Below are positions 26,678 through 34,888 of a stretch of DNA of 64,000 nt, one piece after another. How positions within the stretch are numbered: the stretch's first letter is position 1; the number at the start of each line of letters is the position of its first letter. This DNA comes from Carnobacterium pleistocenium FTR1. GTDB lineage: Bacteria; Bacillota; Bacilli; Lactobacillales; Carnobacteriaceae. A program made the translations under genes and the position numbers. The notes beneath the pieces were generated by a model. That model had not been told where the DNA came from. It saw only the letters and a list, made by a program, of their open reading frames with translations, and did no database searches. The stretch is from positions 372,001-436,000 of the forward strand of contig NZ_JQLQ01000002.1 in NCBI RefSeq assembly GCF_000744285.1. Reading direction: 5' to 3'.

Positions 26678-26968
26678 TTAGACTAAGCCTGTTAAAAAGG
26701 CCAGTAATTCATACTGTTTTTCTTCAGGCAAGTGTTTAATTTGAGAAATAAGTTTTTTTTCCACTGGACTTGTTTCTGAATTGAAAAATTCAGAAAGCGT
26801 CACACCTAAAACGTTACAAATTGAAGTGAGCGTTTTTAGGGATAATTTGGTTGCATTATTTTCAATTGCTGAAATAAAAGGGGGAGAAACATTGATCTGT
26901 TCTGCTAACTCCTTAGCCGTCATATTATTTAATTTGCGAAGGTCTTGAATTCTATTACCGGTTTCCAT
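26678..26968 (-). CDS. XRE-family helix-turn-helix regulator
   Basis: A 96-residue protein. Residues 6-60 form a Cro/CI-type HTH (IQDLRKLNNMTAKELAEQI, SPPFISAIENNATKLSLKTL); residues 70-96 are a short helical tail. Start ATG (26966-26968) follows AAGGAG on the minus strand; the longer frame reading has no RBS. It is divergent from the SulP transporter and probably controls it or itself. No ligand domain is present. Confidence 0.87.
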   Translation of the reverse strand: METGNRIQDLRKLNNMTAKELAEQINVSPPFISAIENNATKLSLKTLTSICNVLGVTLSEFFNSETSPVEKKLISQIKHLPEEKQYELLAFLTGLV

Positions 26969-27159
26969 TGTATTCTCCTTAGATAGAAAATTTATTTTCA
27001 CTTGATTATATTAACATACTCTATCCGGAATTATATCATAAAAGTAATTTTTAGTTATTTAATATATCTTAAGATATATTTTTGTTTAATTTTATTTACT
27101 TATATGTTAATATGTTTTATTGTGAGCTGTTTCTTAAATGTTTTAGAAGGAAGGTATTT

Positions 27160-28593
27160 ATGGAAAAGTATCAAAATGAATGGTTTGGTAATATAAAAGG
27201 AGATATCCTAGCAGGAATTGTTGTTTGCTTAGCTTTATTTCCTGAGGTGATTGGCTTTATGCTAGTTGCTGGTGTGGCACCAATTGTTGGAATCTATGCA
27301 ACATTTTTCATTACAGCAATATCTGCATTTTTTGGAAGTCGACCAGGACTGATTTCAGGAGCTGCAGGATCAATCGCTTTAGTACTAGCGTATCTAGTAG
27401 CTGAGTATGGTGTAGAATATCTTTTTGCTGCGACTATTTTAGCCGGAATCATACAAGTCATATTGGGTTTATTTAAGGTAGGAAAGTTAATGCGCTACAT
27501 ACCAAAACCTGTGATGCTTGGTTTCGTAAATGGATTAGGTATTATGATGTTCTTGTCTCAATTGGATCATTTCAAAGGGAATTCCATCTTACTTGTACTT
27601 GGGTTTATTGGAATTGCTATTATATTTTTAGCTCCCAAGCTAACAAAAAGAATTCCTGCACCTATTATTTCAATTATAGTCATTACAGCTCTTGTTTTAG
27701 GGTTAAATCTAGATGCACAATTATTAGGTGACTTAGGAGCTATTTCAAGTGACCTACCTAAATTTGGTATTCCAAGTGTGCCTATGAATCTAGAAACATT
27801 AAAAATCATTTTACCCACATCACTCTCTGTAGCAATAGTTGGATTAGTAGAATCATTATTGACAGCACAATTGGTAGATGAACTGACAGACAAGCCAAGT
27901 AATAAAAATCAGGAGTCTATGAGTCAAGGACTTGGAAATATGGTAGCTGGTTTCTTTGGTGGAATCGCTGGTTGCGGTATGATCGGTCAAACCATCATTA
28001 ATCTTAATTATGGCGGAATTGGGCGTTTAGCAACATTTTTGTCTGGCTTCTTTATGTTAATGTCTGTAGTATTATTCAATCAAGTAGTGGTACAAATTCC
28101 AATCGTTGCATTGGCTGCGGTAATGGTAGTCGTAGCTTATGAAACGATTGACTGGAGATCTGTTAAACGATTAAATGTCATGCCGAGAGATGAAAGTTTT
28201 GTTATGATTTTAACAATTGGAATTGTTTTAGTTACACATAATTTAGCCTATGGTGTGGTTGCTGGGACTCTAACAAGTGCTGTTTTTGCAGCCTTTAAAA
28301 TGACCCATTTCCAAGTAGAAAAAGGGACAGCGAACGATGAATATCACTACAAGGCACATGGACATCTTTACTTCGCATCAGCTGAAAAGTTTTTAGATTT
28401 TTTTGTTCATGACTTTGAACATGAAGGTGAATTAATTATCGACGTTAGTGCTATGACCTTATGGGATTCAACAGCTGTTGAAGCTATTGATAAATTAATT
28501 AGTAAAAATAAAAAATCTGGCTTAACGTTTATCAATGCTAATAAACAAAGCAAAGATTTATTTAATAAGAACTCAACGCATGATTTGAAATAA
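27160..28593 (+). CDS. SulP-family anion transporter with STAS domain
   Basis: A 477-residue transporter with 10-12 membrane helices (WFGNIKGDILAGIVVCLALFPE, FGSRPGLISGAAGSIALVLAY) and a C-terminal STAS domain (about 385-470, LIIDVSAMTLWDSTAVEAI). SulP proteins carry sulfate, bicarbonate or other anions; the substrate is not readable here. Start ATG 27160 follows agaaggaagg; the longer frame from 27082 has no RBS. Divergent from an XRE regulator. The STAS phosphorylatable-serine region reads LWDSTAVEA. Confidence 0.92.
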   Translation: MEKYQNEWFGNIKGDILAGIVVCLALFPEVIGFMLVAGVAPIVGIYATFFITAISAFFGSRPGLISGAAGSIALVLAYLVAEYGVEYLFAATILAGIIQVILGLFKVGKLMRYIPKPVMLGFVNGLGIMMFLSQLDHFKGNSILLVLGFIGIAIIFLAPKLTKRIPAPIISIIVITALVLGLNLDAQLLGDLGAISSDLPKFGIPSVPMNLETLKIILPTSLSVAIVGLVESLLTAQLVDELTDKPSNKNQESMSQGLGNMVAGFFGGIAGCGMIGQTIINLNYGGIGRLATFLSGFFMLMSVVLFNQVVVQIPIVALAAVMVVVAYETIDWRSVKRLNVMPRDESFVMILTIGIVLVTHNLAYGVVAGTLTSAVFAAFKMTHFQVEKGTANDEYHYKAHGHLYFASAEKFLDFFVHDFEHEGELIIDVSAMTLWDSTAVEAIDKLISKNKKSGLTFINANKQSKDLFNKNSTHDLK

Positions 28594-28646
28594 ATCCGCT
28601 AGTAATTTTCCTTATTTCGTTTTTTCTAATGAAATCGAGCAATTTC

Positions 28647-28688
28647 AAAAAAATCCGATTCTATTATGTAAATAGAGTTGGATTTTTT
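28647..28688 (+). terminator. probable terminator after SulP gene
   Basis: AAATCCGATTCTATT pairs imperfectly with AATAGAGTTGGATTT (loop ATGTA), flanked by A and T runs. Confidence 0.75.
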
Positions 28689-28818
28689 TGTGAGCTTCAA
28701 TAATTTATTTTTAAGAATAATTCAGAAATCTGATTTTTGGCTATTTACTAAACGATATTGGTGAAATGAGACTCCTTAATGGGAAATTAGAGTGGGGACC
28801 TCTAATATTTCACTTCAT

Positions 28819-28989
28819 TTATAAAGATTTATTTTTAGGTTCCCTCACTGTACCATCAGATACGCATATAAAAATGGTTTTGCCTTTATATACTAAAGTG
28901 TTCTTATCAATTGATTGAATAAGAAGCGGTGCGCCTAAAAAATCAGTAAGTAACGGATACAGATTAACGTTAAGAAGAGTATAGTTCTT
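28819..28989 (-). pseudogene. start-less 56-codon open run, probable gene remnant
   Basis: Minus-strand open run ending in TAA (28819-28821). It reads protein-like (PLLTDFLGAPLLIQSIDKN, TLVYKGKTIFICVSDGT) but has no start codon, no RBS, and a stop immediately upstream. It looks like the C-terminal end of a lost gene. I do not recognise the family. Confidence 0.35.
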
Positions 28990-29237
28990 TTATAATTTTA
29001 GACCACTTTATTAAGTACAAATAACAGAGCCCCCACTAGTCATTTCTTAAATTAATTATACTTGTTATCCTATTTTGATACCAGTAAAATAAAGCATGTT
29101 ATTAATGAAGCATTCTCTACTGAATAAGCATTCTAGCGATTTCAGGGTGAAAATAGAGGGATACATAAAAATTGTATAAAATAAAGTGTCAAATTTCTCA
29201 TTAGTGATCACTTAAATAAGAATTAAATTGCTATTTA

Positions 29238-29267
29238 TGCTACAATCATAGAAGGTTATGATTGTAG
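29238..29267 (+). promoter_or_regulatory. extended -10 promoter with overlapping perfect inverted repeat
   Basis: TGC-TACAAT (29238-29246) is an extended -10. An 11-bp perfect inverted repeat, CTACAATCATA (29240-29250) and TATGATTGTAG (29257-29267), covers it and the start point, which suggests a repressor operator. Confidence 0.5.
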
Positions 29268-29591
29268 GAAATATTCTGAAAATTATTAGTGAAGGTTATT
29301 AAAATAGGAACATTCTGATGAAAGAAAATTGAGTTAGTTCTACCTTGGACAGAGTAGTTTAGTTATTTTTTAGTTCCCGTTTCCATTCATTAATAATAGA
29401 GAACAGTGTTTTCGTAACACACATCCTAAATTCCTAATTAGTTTTTACTAGCCAAGTAGTAGCTAATGAGGCAAAAAATTATTTTGGGGTGTTTTGACCA
29501 CCTACTCTTAGGAGTCTTTCAATCTCAAACGATTGAGACTCTGATTATAACAATAAAAATAGTTGGTAGGATTCTACTAGCTATTTTTTTT
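29253..29591 (+). ncRNA. candidate small RNA of about 340 bases
   Basis: From the promoter above to a terminator there is no credible coding frame. Near the 3' end are two adjacent hairpins: GAGTCT/CAATC pairing with GATTG/AGACTC (29511-29541), then AAAAATAGTTGGTAG with CTACTAGCTATTTTT (29555-29587) followed by T residues. Promoter, operator-like repeat, no ORF and intrinsic terminator are the pattern of a regulatory RNA. It is not 6S RNA, tmRNA or RNase P as far as I can tell. Confidence 0.45.
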
Positions 29592-29596
29592 GTTAT

Positions 29597-30285
29597 CAAA
29601 TTTTTAGAGAACGAATAAATTGTTGAATAATATTAACTAATTTAGCACTCAATGAAGGCGTAAGAAAACAACTGTGTTTTTTTACAAAGATGTTTGAGCA
29701 TAAAAAATAGTAAACGAATATTTAATATTAATATGTGAATAATTAGCTGAATGAATTGGTAGCGTTTTATTTTTAGGGTAACTTTGAAGTGTCAAGGAAG
29801 TAAATTGATTGAAGGAACAAAGTAGGCTTTTTAGTTATACTTTTTTAAACGTATAATAAATTTGAATTAGAAATATGATACTCGAATTAAATGTAAGCAT
29901 AAATAGTAAGCTATCTATTGTTAGATTGAACTGCTTATATAAAAACCTAAAAAAAAGTTAGCAGAAACCAAAAGAATTAATAAACCTATTGGAATGATTA
30001 AATCTACTATAAAGAAATTAGCTATTATAAACTCCACCATTCTTTTTTTATTTCTAAAGACTTATTCCGAAATTTTTAACAAAAGAGGAAGAATAGTCGA
30101 CTCTAGTAGCGTGAAAAATATAAAATCTCAACATTCAGCAAATTCTGATTGGACTTACTTTATAAAAGCATGTATACTTTCATGTATTGAAAAAATAGTA
30201 TGAGTAGGCTAGATTATTTAGCTATTTTAAATTTTGGGGGAAGGCAAGACCTTTCATCCTGTTAGGGAAGGAACGATTTTTAAAA
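29597..30285. other. 690-bp gene-poor stretch
   Basis: Very AT-rich. One 69-codon frame (29994-30203) has only a weak RBS-like attgga and no recognisable domain, so I do not call it a gene. The dus RBS (agggaagg, near 30263) is at the end. Confidence 0.4.
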
Positions 30286-31302
30286 ATGAAAGAAAATTTT
30301 TGGCAAGATTTACCGCGTCCGTTTTTTGTGCTGGCACCAATGGAAGATGTTACGGATGTAGTCTTTCGACATGTTGTCAGTGAAGCTGGCAGACCAGATG
30401 TCTTTTTCACTGAATTTACAAACACAGTGAGTTATTGCCACCCAGAAGGGCGAGACAGTTTACGTGGGCGTTTAACTTTTACGGAAGATGAACAGCCGAT
30501 TGTCGCTCACATTTGGGGGAATCAACCGGAACACTTTCGTCAAATGAGTATTGGTATGGCAGAAGAAGGGTTTAAGGGTATCGATATCAATATGGGTTGC
30601 CCTGTCCCCAATGTAGCCGGAAAAGGAAAAGGTAGCGGCCTTATCAATTACCCAGAAGTAGCTGCAGAATTAATCCAAGCGGCCAAAGCAGGGGGCTTGC
30701 CGGTTAGTGTGAAGACGAGACTTGGTTACACGAATATTAGTGAATGGCGTGATTGGTTGACGCATGTGTTGAAACAGGATATTGCGAACCTCTCCATTCA
30801 TTTGCGAACAAAAAGAGAAATGAGCAAAGGGGATGCTCACTGGGAATTAATTCCAGAAATTAAAAAATTGCGTGATGAAGTAGCACCGAACACGTTGATA
30901 ACGATAAATGGAGACATCCCAGATCGTGAAACAGGCATGAAGCTTGTGGAAAAATACGGTATTGATGGCGTTATGATTGGACGTGGCGTTTTTAAAAATC
31001 CATATGCATTTGAAAAAGAACCGAGAGAGCATAGCAGTAAAGAGTTACTTGATTTATTCCGATTGCATTTGGATCTGTTTGACCACCACTCAGCCAAAGA
31101 AGATGAACCTCATTCATTTAAACCGCTACGTCGCTTTTTCAAAATCTACGTTCACGGCATTCGTGGAGCAAGTGATTTAAGAGTTCAATTAATGGAAACA
31201 GAAACAACAGATCAAGCGCGAATTTTATTAGATGAATTTGAAGCAAAAAATTCAGATATCATGTTAGAGGAACAAAAGGATTCTCAAGTTGTTAATAACT
31301 AA
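30286..31302 (+). CDS. tRNA-dihydrouridine synthase
   Basis: A 338-residue FMN-dependent TIM-barrel enzyme that reduces uridine in tRNA to dihydrouridine with NAD(P)H. Family marks are [13 protein letters not shown] at the FMN site, [13 protein letters not shown] with the catalytic cysteine, SVKTRLGY, and [13 protein letters not shown] at the phosphate site. The C-terminal helical domain is present. The subtype (DusB or DusC-like) is uncertain. ATG 30286 is preceded by agggaaggaac at slightly long spacing. A perfect 19-bp hairpin lies 7 bases after the stop. Confidence 0.93.
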   Translation: MKENFWQDLPRPFFVLAPMEDVTDVVFRHVVSEAGRPDVFFTEFTNTVSYCHPEGRDSLRGRLTFTEDEQPIVAHIWGNQPEHFRQMSIGMAEEGFKGIDINMGCPVPNVAGKGKGSGLINYPEVAAELIQAAKAGGLPVSVKTRLGYTNISEWRDWLTHVLKQDIANLSIHLRTKREMSKGDAHWELIPEIKKLRDEVAPNTLITINGDIPDRETGMKLVEKYGIDGVMIGRGVFKNPYAFEKEPREHSSKELLDLFRLHLDLFDHHSAKEDEPHSFKPLRRFFKIYVHGIRGASDLRVQLMETETTDQARILLDEFEAKNSDIMLEEQKDSQVVNN

Positions 31303-31309
31303 TGATAAG

Positions 31310-31357
31310 ACAAGGCGAGCCCACTTATGAGTTTATTTATAAGTGGGCTCGCCTTGT
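31310..31357 (+). terminator. 19-bp perfect hairpin after dus, no U-tract
   Basis: ACAAGGCGAGCCCACTTAT (31310-31328) and its exact complement (31339-31357) around a 10-base loop. It is far more GC-rich than its surroundings. No T run follows, so it may be an RNA-stabilising stem or a transcription barrier rather than a standard terminator. Confidence 0.6.
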
Positions 31358-31431
31358 ACTGGTTAATAAACTTTATTTGAAAATTTTAAAAGTAGCTAAA
31401 AAAGTACCAATGAAGTCTTAAAATAGAATTT

Positions 31432-31470
31432 TATTAGCTTTATGGATATACTGTACCCATAAAGCTAATA
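31432..31470 (+). promoter_or_regulatory. 14-bp perfect inverted repeat abutting the SRAP gene RBS
   Basis: TATTAGCTTTATGG (31432-31445) and CCATAAAGCTAATA (31457-31470) flank an 11-base loop containing TATACT. The second arm touches the GGAGGG RBS. It could be an operator over the -10 or an RNA hairpin controlling translation. Confidence 0.5.
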
Positions 31471-31482
31471 GGAGGGATTCTT

Positions 31483-32043
31483 ATGTGCGGACGTTATCAA
31501 TTTGTACCCAATGAAAATGATGAAATCAAACGTATTTATGAGCTAGCAAGAAAAGACGCTCCGGATATAAAAACGGGTGAAGTGTTTCCATCTAATACAA
31601 CGGCCATTATTTTAGTGGATGAACAAAAAAAGGTACAAGTCACAGGAATGAAATGGGGTTTTCCTGGTTTTAAGTCTAGTCAATTAATCATTAATGCGCG
31701 TAGTGAAACGGTAAATGAGAAAAAAATGTTTTCTTCAGATTTTCAGGCTACACGTTGTGTCTTCCCTACAACAGGATTTTTTGAATGGACAAAAGAAAAA
31801 TCGAAGCACCTGTTTACTCTAACTATGCAACCAGTTTATATTTGTGGTTTATATAAGGAATTTAAGGATGGAACAAGAAGTGTTATTTTGACAACTGATT
31901 CAAATGAATCGGTAACACCTATTCATAATCGTATGCCAATCCTAATTGAAGAATCAGATATAAAAGATTATTTAACCAATACCGACTTTGCCAATGAATA
32001 TATAAAAAGAAAAATGCCTAAATTAGAAGTAAGAAAAGCATGA
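31483..32043 (+). CDS. SRAP/HMCES (YedK-like) abasic-site DNA-protein crosslink protein
   Basis: A 186-residue SOS response-associated peptidase family protein, which crosslinks to abasic sites in single-stranded DNA through Cys2. MCGRYQF at the N-terminus supplies Cys2. NARSETV, FPTTGFFEWTK with the glutamate, and HNRMPILI with the histidine complete the active-site set. It is shorter than E. coli YedK (about 220), mainly in loops. RBS aggaggg; start ATG 31483. Terminator-flanked single gene. Confidence 0.92.
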   Translation: MCGRYQFVPNENDEIKRIYELARKDAPDIKTGEVFPSNTTAIILVDEQKKVQVTGMKWGFPGFKSSQLIINARSETVNEKKMFSSDFQATRCVFPTTGFFEWTKEKSKHLFTLTMQPVYICGLYKEFKDGTRSVILTTDSNESVTPIHNRMPILIEESDIKDYLTNTDFANEYIKRKMPKLEVRKA

Positions 32044-32149
32044 AATCGATTAATAGCAAATTAGTGATTTCAAAAAATATCTAAAAAGCGAATTTTGAAT
32101 TTGGCATGATTGAAGGGGCTATCTTGAAAAAGAAATGTTTTTGAAAATA

Positions 32150-32195
32150 AAAAAGAAGAGGAGTTTGTATCTTATAAAACTCTTCTTCTTTTTTA
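32150..32195 (+). terminator. intrinsic terminator after SRAP gene
   Basis: AAAAGAAGAGGAGTTT pairs with AAAACTCTTCTTCTTTT, loop of about 8 bases, T run after. One mismatch. Confidence 0.85.
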
Positions 32196-32309
32196 TATGA
32201 CGACTTTGCTTTGACAATCTTTTATCAATAGTACATACTGAAGAGATAGTTTTTTTCACTGGGTAAATTAGGTGGATTAATACATAAATAAAAGAAAGGA
32301 AGTTAGGGC

Positions 32310-32378
32310 ATGTTTTTGTGCAATACTACAGGGGGCATTGCCTATTATCGTATGACTAATTTTACTTCAACACTATAA
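32310..32378 (+). CDS. possible 22-residue leader peptide before nhaC
   Basis: ATG 32310 follows aaaggaag/ttaggg and opens a 22-codon frame ending TAA at 32378, 18 bases before the antiporter start. Peptide begins MFLCNTTGG. The RBS and position suit a leader peptide, but length and composition give no independent support. Confidence 0.3.
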   Translation: MFLCNTTGGIAYYRMTNFTSTL

Positions 32379-32396
32379 AAATTAGGAGTGTATAGA

Positions 32397-33773
32397 ATGA
32401 AAAAATTATCCATACGAGAAGGTTTTGCTTTACTGATTTTGTTATTACTGTTGATAGGTGTCAGCATTATCAAGTTTAATTTAGATCCACAAACGCCTTT
32501 ACTATTGGCCATTACGTTGCTGATTTTCTGGGGAAAATTCCGTAAATATAGTTGGGATGACATCCATAAGGGTATACAAAGAGGCGTTAGGACGGGTATC
32601 ATACCAATGATTATCTTTATTCTAATTGGTGCACTCATTTCTATTTGGATCGCTGCTGGGATTATTCCTTCTATGATGGTCATTGGGTTTAAATTATTGA
32701 ATCCCAGCTTTTTTATTCCATCTGTCTTTTTGATTTGTGCTGTGGTTGGGACGTCCATCGGTTCAGCCTTTACCACCGTTTCTACAATTGGCTTAGCTTT
32801 TCTTGGAATGGGAACAGCAATGGGTTTTACTCCTGGTCTGGTGGCAGGAGCTATTGTATCAGGAAGCGTTTTTGGAGATAAAATGTCACCTTTATCCGAT
32901 AGTACAAATTTATCTGCGGCGGTTGCTGAAGTTGATCTATTTAGACACATAAAAAATCTAATGTGGACAACGATCCCGAGTTTGATTTTATCTACTTTGC
33001 TATTTTTATTTTTTGGTATGAATAAACAGCTTGCAACAACGAATCAAGTTGCAGGTTTGACGAAAGTTATAGAATCTAATTTTCAAGTAAATTGGCTAGC
33101 TGCAATTCCAATTATCTTCATTTTTATTTTTTCATGGAAACGAATCCCAGCTATTCCAACATTACTGATTAATATTGTCTTATCGATTGGATTATTAAAA
33201 TTTAATTCGCCAAATGTTAAACTTTCGCAAATTTCAAGTTACCTTCAAGAAGGATACATTTCGACGACAGGCAATGAAATAATCGATGCGCTATTATCAA
33301 GAGGCGGAGTGCAAAGTATGATGTGGTCAATTTCACTTATTATTTTAGCCTTGGCTCTTGGAGGATTATTGATGGAGTTCAATATTATTGATACAGTCAT
33401 GTCTCCTATCTCTAATGCTAACATGTCTACCGGGAGACTAATCCTGGTCACTGCGTTGTCTGCTGTCGGAGTGAACGCTTTGGTCGGAGAACAGTACTTG
33501 GCGATCGTACTTCCAGGTAATGCATTTAAGAAGACGTACAAGCAAATGGGTTTATCACCGCTAGCTCTTTCCCGTGTATTAGAAGATGCCGGTGCAGTTG
33601 TTAATTCCATGATTCCCTGGGGTGTGAGTGGCGTATTTATTTCTACAGCTCTAGGTGTCCCAACGTTGACTTACTTGCCGTATGCTTTCTTTTGTCTTCT
33701 TTGTCCTGTTTTAACTGTCGTTAGCGGATTTACAAATATAGGAATCAAGAAACTTGAGACCACAACTTTATAA
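32397..33773 (+). CDS. nhaC: NhaC-family Na+/H+ antiporter
   Basis: A 458-residue membrane protein with 11-12 helices of the NhaC family. Signature regions are GTSIGSAFTTVSTIG and SGSVFGDKMSPLSDSTNLSAA, plus EDAGAVVNSMIPWGVSG near the C-terminus. Members exchange Na+ for H+, or in some cases malate/lactate or other solutes. ATG 32397 has AGGAG 8 bases upstream; an in-frame GTG nine bases earlier sits in the RBS. A perfect terminator follows. Confidence 0.9.
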   Translation: MKKLSIREGFALLILLLLLIGVSIIKFNLDPQTPLLLAITLLIFWGKFRKYSWDDIHKGIQRGVRTGIIPMIIFILIGALISIWIAAGIIPSMMVIGFKLLNPSFFIPSVFLICAVVGTSIGSAFTTVSTIGLAFLGMGTAMGFTPGLVAGAIVSGSVFGDKMSPLSDSTNLSAAVAEVDLFRHIKNLMWTTIPSLILSTLLFLFFGMNKQLATTNQVAGLTKVIESNFQVNWLAAIPIIFIFIFSWKRIPAIPTLLINIVLSIGLLKFNSPNVKLSQISSYLQEGYISTTGNEIIDALLSRGGVQSMMWSISLIILALALGGLLMEFNIIDTVMSPISNANMSTGRLILVTALSAVGVNALVGEQYLAIVLPGNAFKKTYKQMGLSPLALSRVLEDAGAVVNSMIPWGVSGVFISTALGVPTLTYLPYAFFCLLCPVLTVVSGFTNIGIKKLETTTL

Positions 33774-33780
33774 TGTTATT

Positions 33781-33821
33781 AAAAGTCGAAAACACGGTTG
33801 ATAAGTGTTTTCGACTTTTTT
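33781..33821 (+). terminator. intrinsic terminator after nhaC
   Basis: AAAAGTCGAAAACAC with GTGTTTTCGACTTTT (33781-33795, 33805-33819), perfect 15-bp stem and T tail. Confidence 0.95.
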
Positions 33822-33868
33822 ATGTTGTTTTTTTGTAATAACACTAACTATAAAATAGGTCAGAAAAA

Positions 33869-33910
33869 TTGATTGAGATCAATTTTTTAATTAGCAGTGC
33901 CGACTATACT
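33869..33910 (+). promoter_or_regulatory. FNR-type class II promoter, tandem unit 1
   Basis: TTGAT-TGAG-ATCAA (33869-33882) and TATACT (33905-33910); centre-to--10 distance 29.5 bases. Confidence 0.87.
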
Positions 33911-33941
33911 GAAGGTACAAACAAATAGGAGGAAAAAAATT

Positions 33942-34163
33942 ATGAGTAAAGCCGTATATCAATTAGAACCGTTAACTTGTCCATCTTGTATCAAGAAGAT
34001 CGAGACTACTTTAAATAAAACTGAGGGCATCGAAACGGCTAAAGTGATGTTCAACTCTAGCAAAGTAAAAACAGCATTTGATGAAACAACGATTGATGCT
34101 AGTAAAATCCAAGAAACGATTCAAAAATTAGGTTATCTAGTGTTAAATTCAAAAGTTTCTTAA
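33942..34163 (+). CDS. HMA-domain metal carrier, tandem copy 1
   Basis: A 73-residue CopZ-like HMA domain with CPSC (C13, C16). It differs from copy 2 at one residue, Leu instead of Pro in the C-terminal GYPVL. That proline is kept in the other CPSC copies. Start ATG 33942 follows AGGAGG; an upstream in-frame extension to 33897 lies in the promoter. It is probably another carrier for the HMA-less ATPase encoded 18 kb upstream, since the copies resemble the HMA gene there; that pairing is inference. Confidence 0.88.
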   Translation: MSKAVYQLEPLTCPSCIKKIETTLNKTEGIETAKVMFNSSKVKTAFDETTIDASKIQETIQKLGYLVLNSKVS

Positions 34164-34178
34164 GTAGTCTTGCAGAAA

Positions 34179-34220
34179 TTGATAAAGATCAATTTTTAAA
34201 TTATGAGTACTACTTATACT
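34179..34220 (+). promoter_or_regulatory. FNR-type class II promoter, tandem unit 2
   Basis: TTGAT-AAAG-ATCAA (34179-34192) and TATACT (34215-34220); spacing 29.5 bases, as in unit 1. Confidence 0.87.
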
Positions 34221-34251
34221 GAAGGTACAAACAAATAGGAGGAAAAAAATT

Positions 34252-34473
34252 ATGAGTAAAGCGGTATATCAATTAGAACCATTAACTTGTCCATCTTGTA
34301 TTAAAAAAATCGAAACGACTTTAAATAAAACTGAGGGCATCGAAACGGCTAAGGTGATGTTCAATTCTAGCAAAGTAAAAACAGCATTTGATGAAACAAC
34401 GATTGATGCTAGTAAAATTCAAGAAACGATTCAAAAATTAGGCTATCCAGTATTAAATTCAAAAGTTTCTTAA
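34252..34473 (+). CDS. HMA-domain metal carrier, tandem copy 2
   Basis: A 73-residue CopZ-like HMA domain with CPSC (C13, C16). It differs from the copy at 15200 at 12 positions and from copy 3 at 5, so the triplication is younger than the split from the metal-island gene. RBS AGGAGG. No terminator separates it from copies 1 and 3, so readthrough transcripts across the array are possible. Confidence 0.88.
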   Translation: MSKAVYQLEPLTCPSCIKKIETTLNKTEGIETAKVMFNSSKVKTAFDETTIDASKIQETIQKLGYPVLNSKVS

Positions 34474-34489
34474 GTTACGCTTACAGAAA

Positions 34490-34530
34490 TTGATGAAATC
34501 AATTTTTGAATTATGAATATCAGTTGTATT
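34490..34530 (+). promoter_or_regulatory. decayed FNR-type promoter, tandem unit 3
   Basis: TTGAT-GAA-ATCAA (34490-34502) has lost one spacer base, giving 13 bases instead of 14, and the -10 aligns with TGTATT (34525-34530) instead of TATACT. Activity should be reduced or lost. Confidence 0.6.
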
Positions 34531-34561
34531 GAAGACACCAACAAATAGGAGGAAAAAAATT

Positions 34562-34783
34562 ATGAGTAAAGCGGTATACCAATTAGAACCATTAACTTGT
34601 CCATCTTGTATTAAAAAAATCGAAACGACTTTAAACAAAACTGAGGGCATCAAAACGGCTAAGGTAATGTTCAATTCTAGCAAAGTAAAAACAGAATTTG
34701 ATGAAACAACTATTGAAGCTAGTAAAATTCAAGAAACAATTCAAAAATTAGGCTACCCAGTATTATCTGCTAAAGTATCGTAA
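34562..34783 (+). CDS. HMA-domain metal carrier, tandem copy 3
   Basis: A 73-residue HMA domain with CPSC intact. It differs from copy 2 at five positions (EGIKTAK, TEFDE, IEAS and a C-terminal SA in place of NS); TEFDE matches the copy at 15200. RBS AGGAGG, ATG 34562; the frame extends upstream to 34529 without an RBS. Its promoter looks damaged although the coding sequence is intact. A terminator follows. Confidence 0.88.
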   Translation: MSKAVYQLEPLTCPSCIKKIETTLNKTEGIKTAKVMFNSSKVKTEFDETTIEASKIQETIQKLGYPVLSAKVS

Positions 34784-34822
34784 GACTACTTGGACATATA
34801 AATACTGAAAAATAGTCTGAAT

Positions 34823-34858
34823 AAGGATTCCAACTTTTAGGAGGGGAATCCTTTTTTT
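34823..34858 (+). terminator. intrinsic terminator after the HMA array
   Basis: AAGGATTCC (about 34824-34832) pairs with GGAATCCTT, followed by a run of T; 13-base loop. Confidence 0.85.
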
Positions 34859-34888
34859 TGGAAAAACAGGTGAATGGAGTAGTTTAAA

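Larger units (their letters stand above)
33869..34783 (+). repeat. three tandem 310-bp units, each an FNR promoter plus HMA gene
   Basis: Starts of the three HMA genes are exactly 310 bp apart (33942, 34252, 34562). FNR boxes start at 33869, 34179 and 34490, so the third unit has its box one base out of register. Each unit contains promoter, RBS AGGAGG and gene. The coding parts are nearly identical; the promoters differ more. Confidence 0.9.

Noticed and set aside
29994-30203. 69-codon frame before dus
   Set aside because: Weak RBS, no recognisable domain, AT-driven composition.
33869-34783. Possible CRISPR-like array
   Set aside because: The repeats are whole 310-bp gene units, not short repeats with unique spacers.
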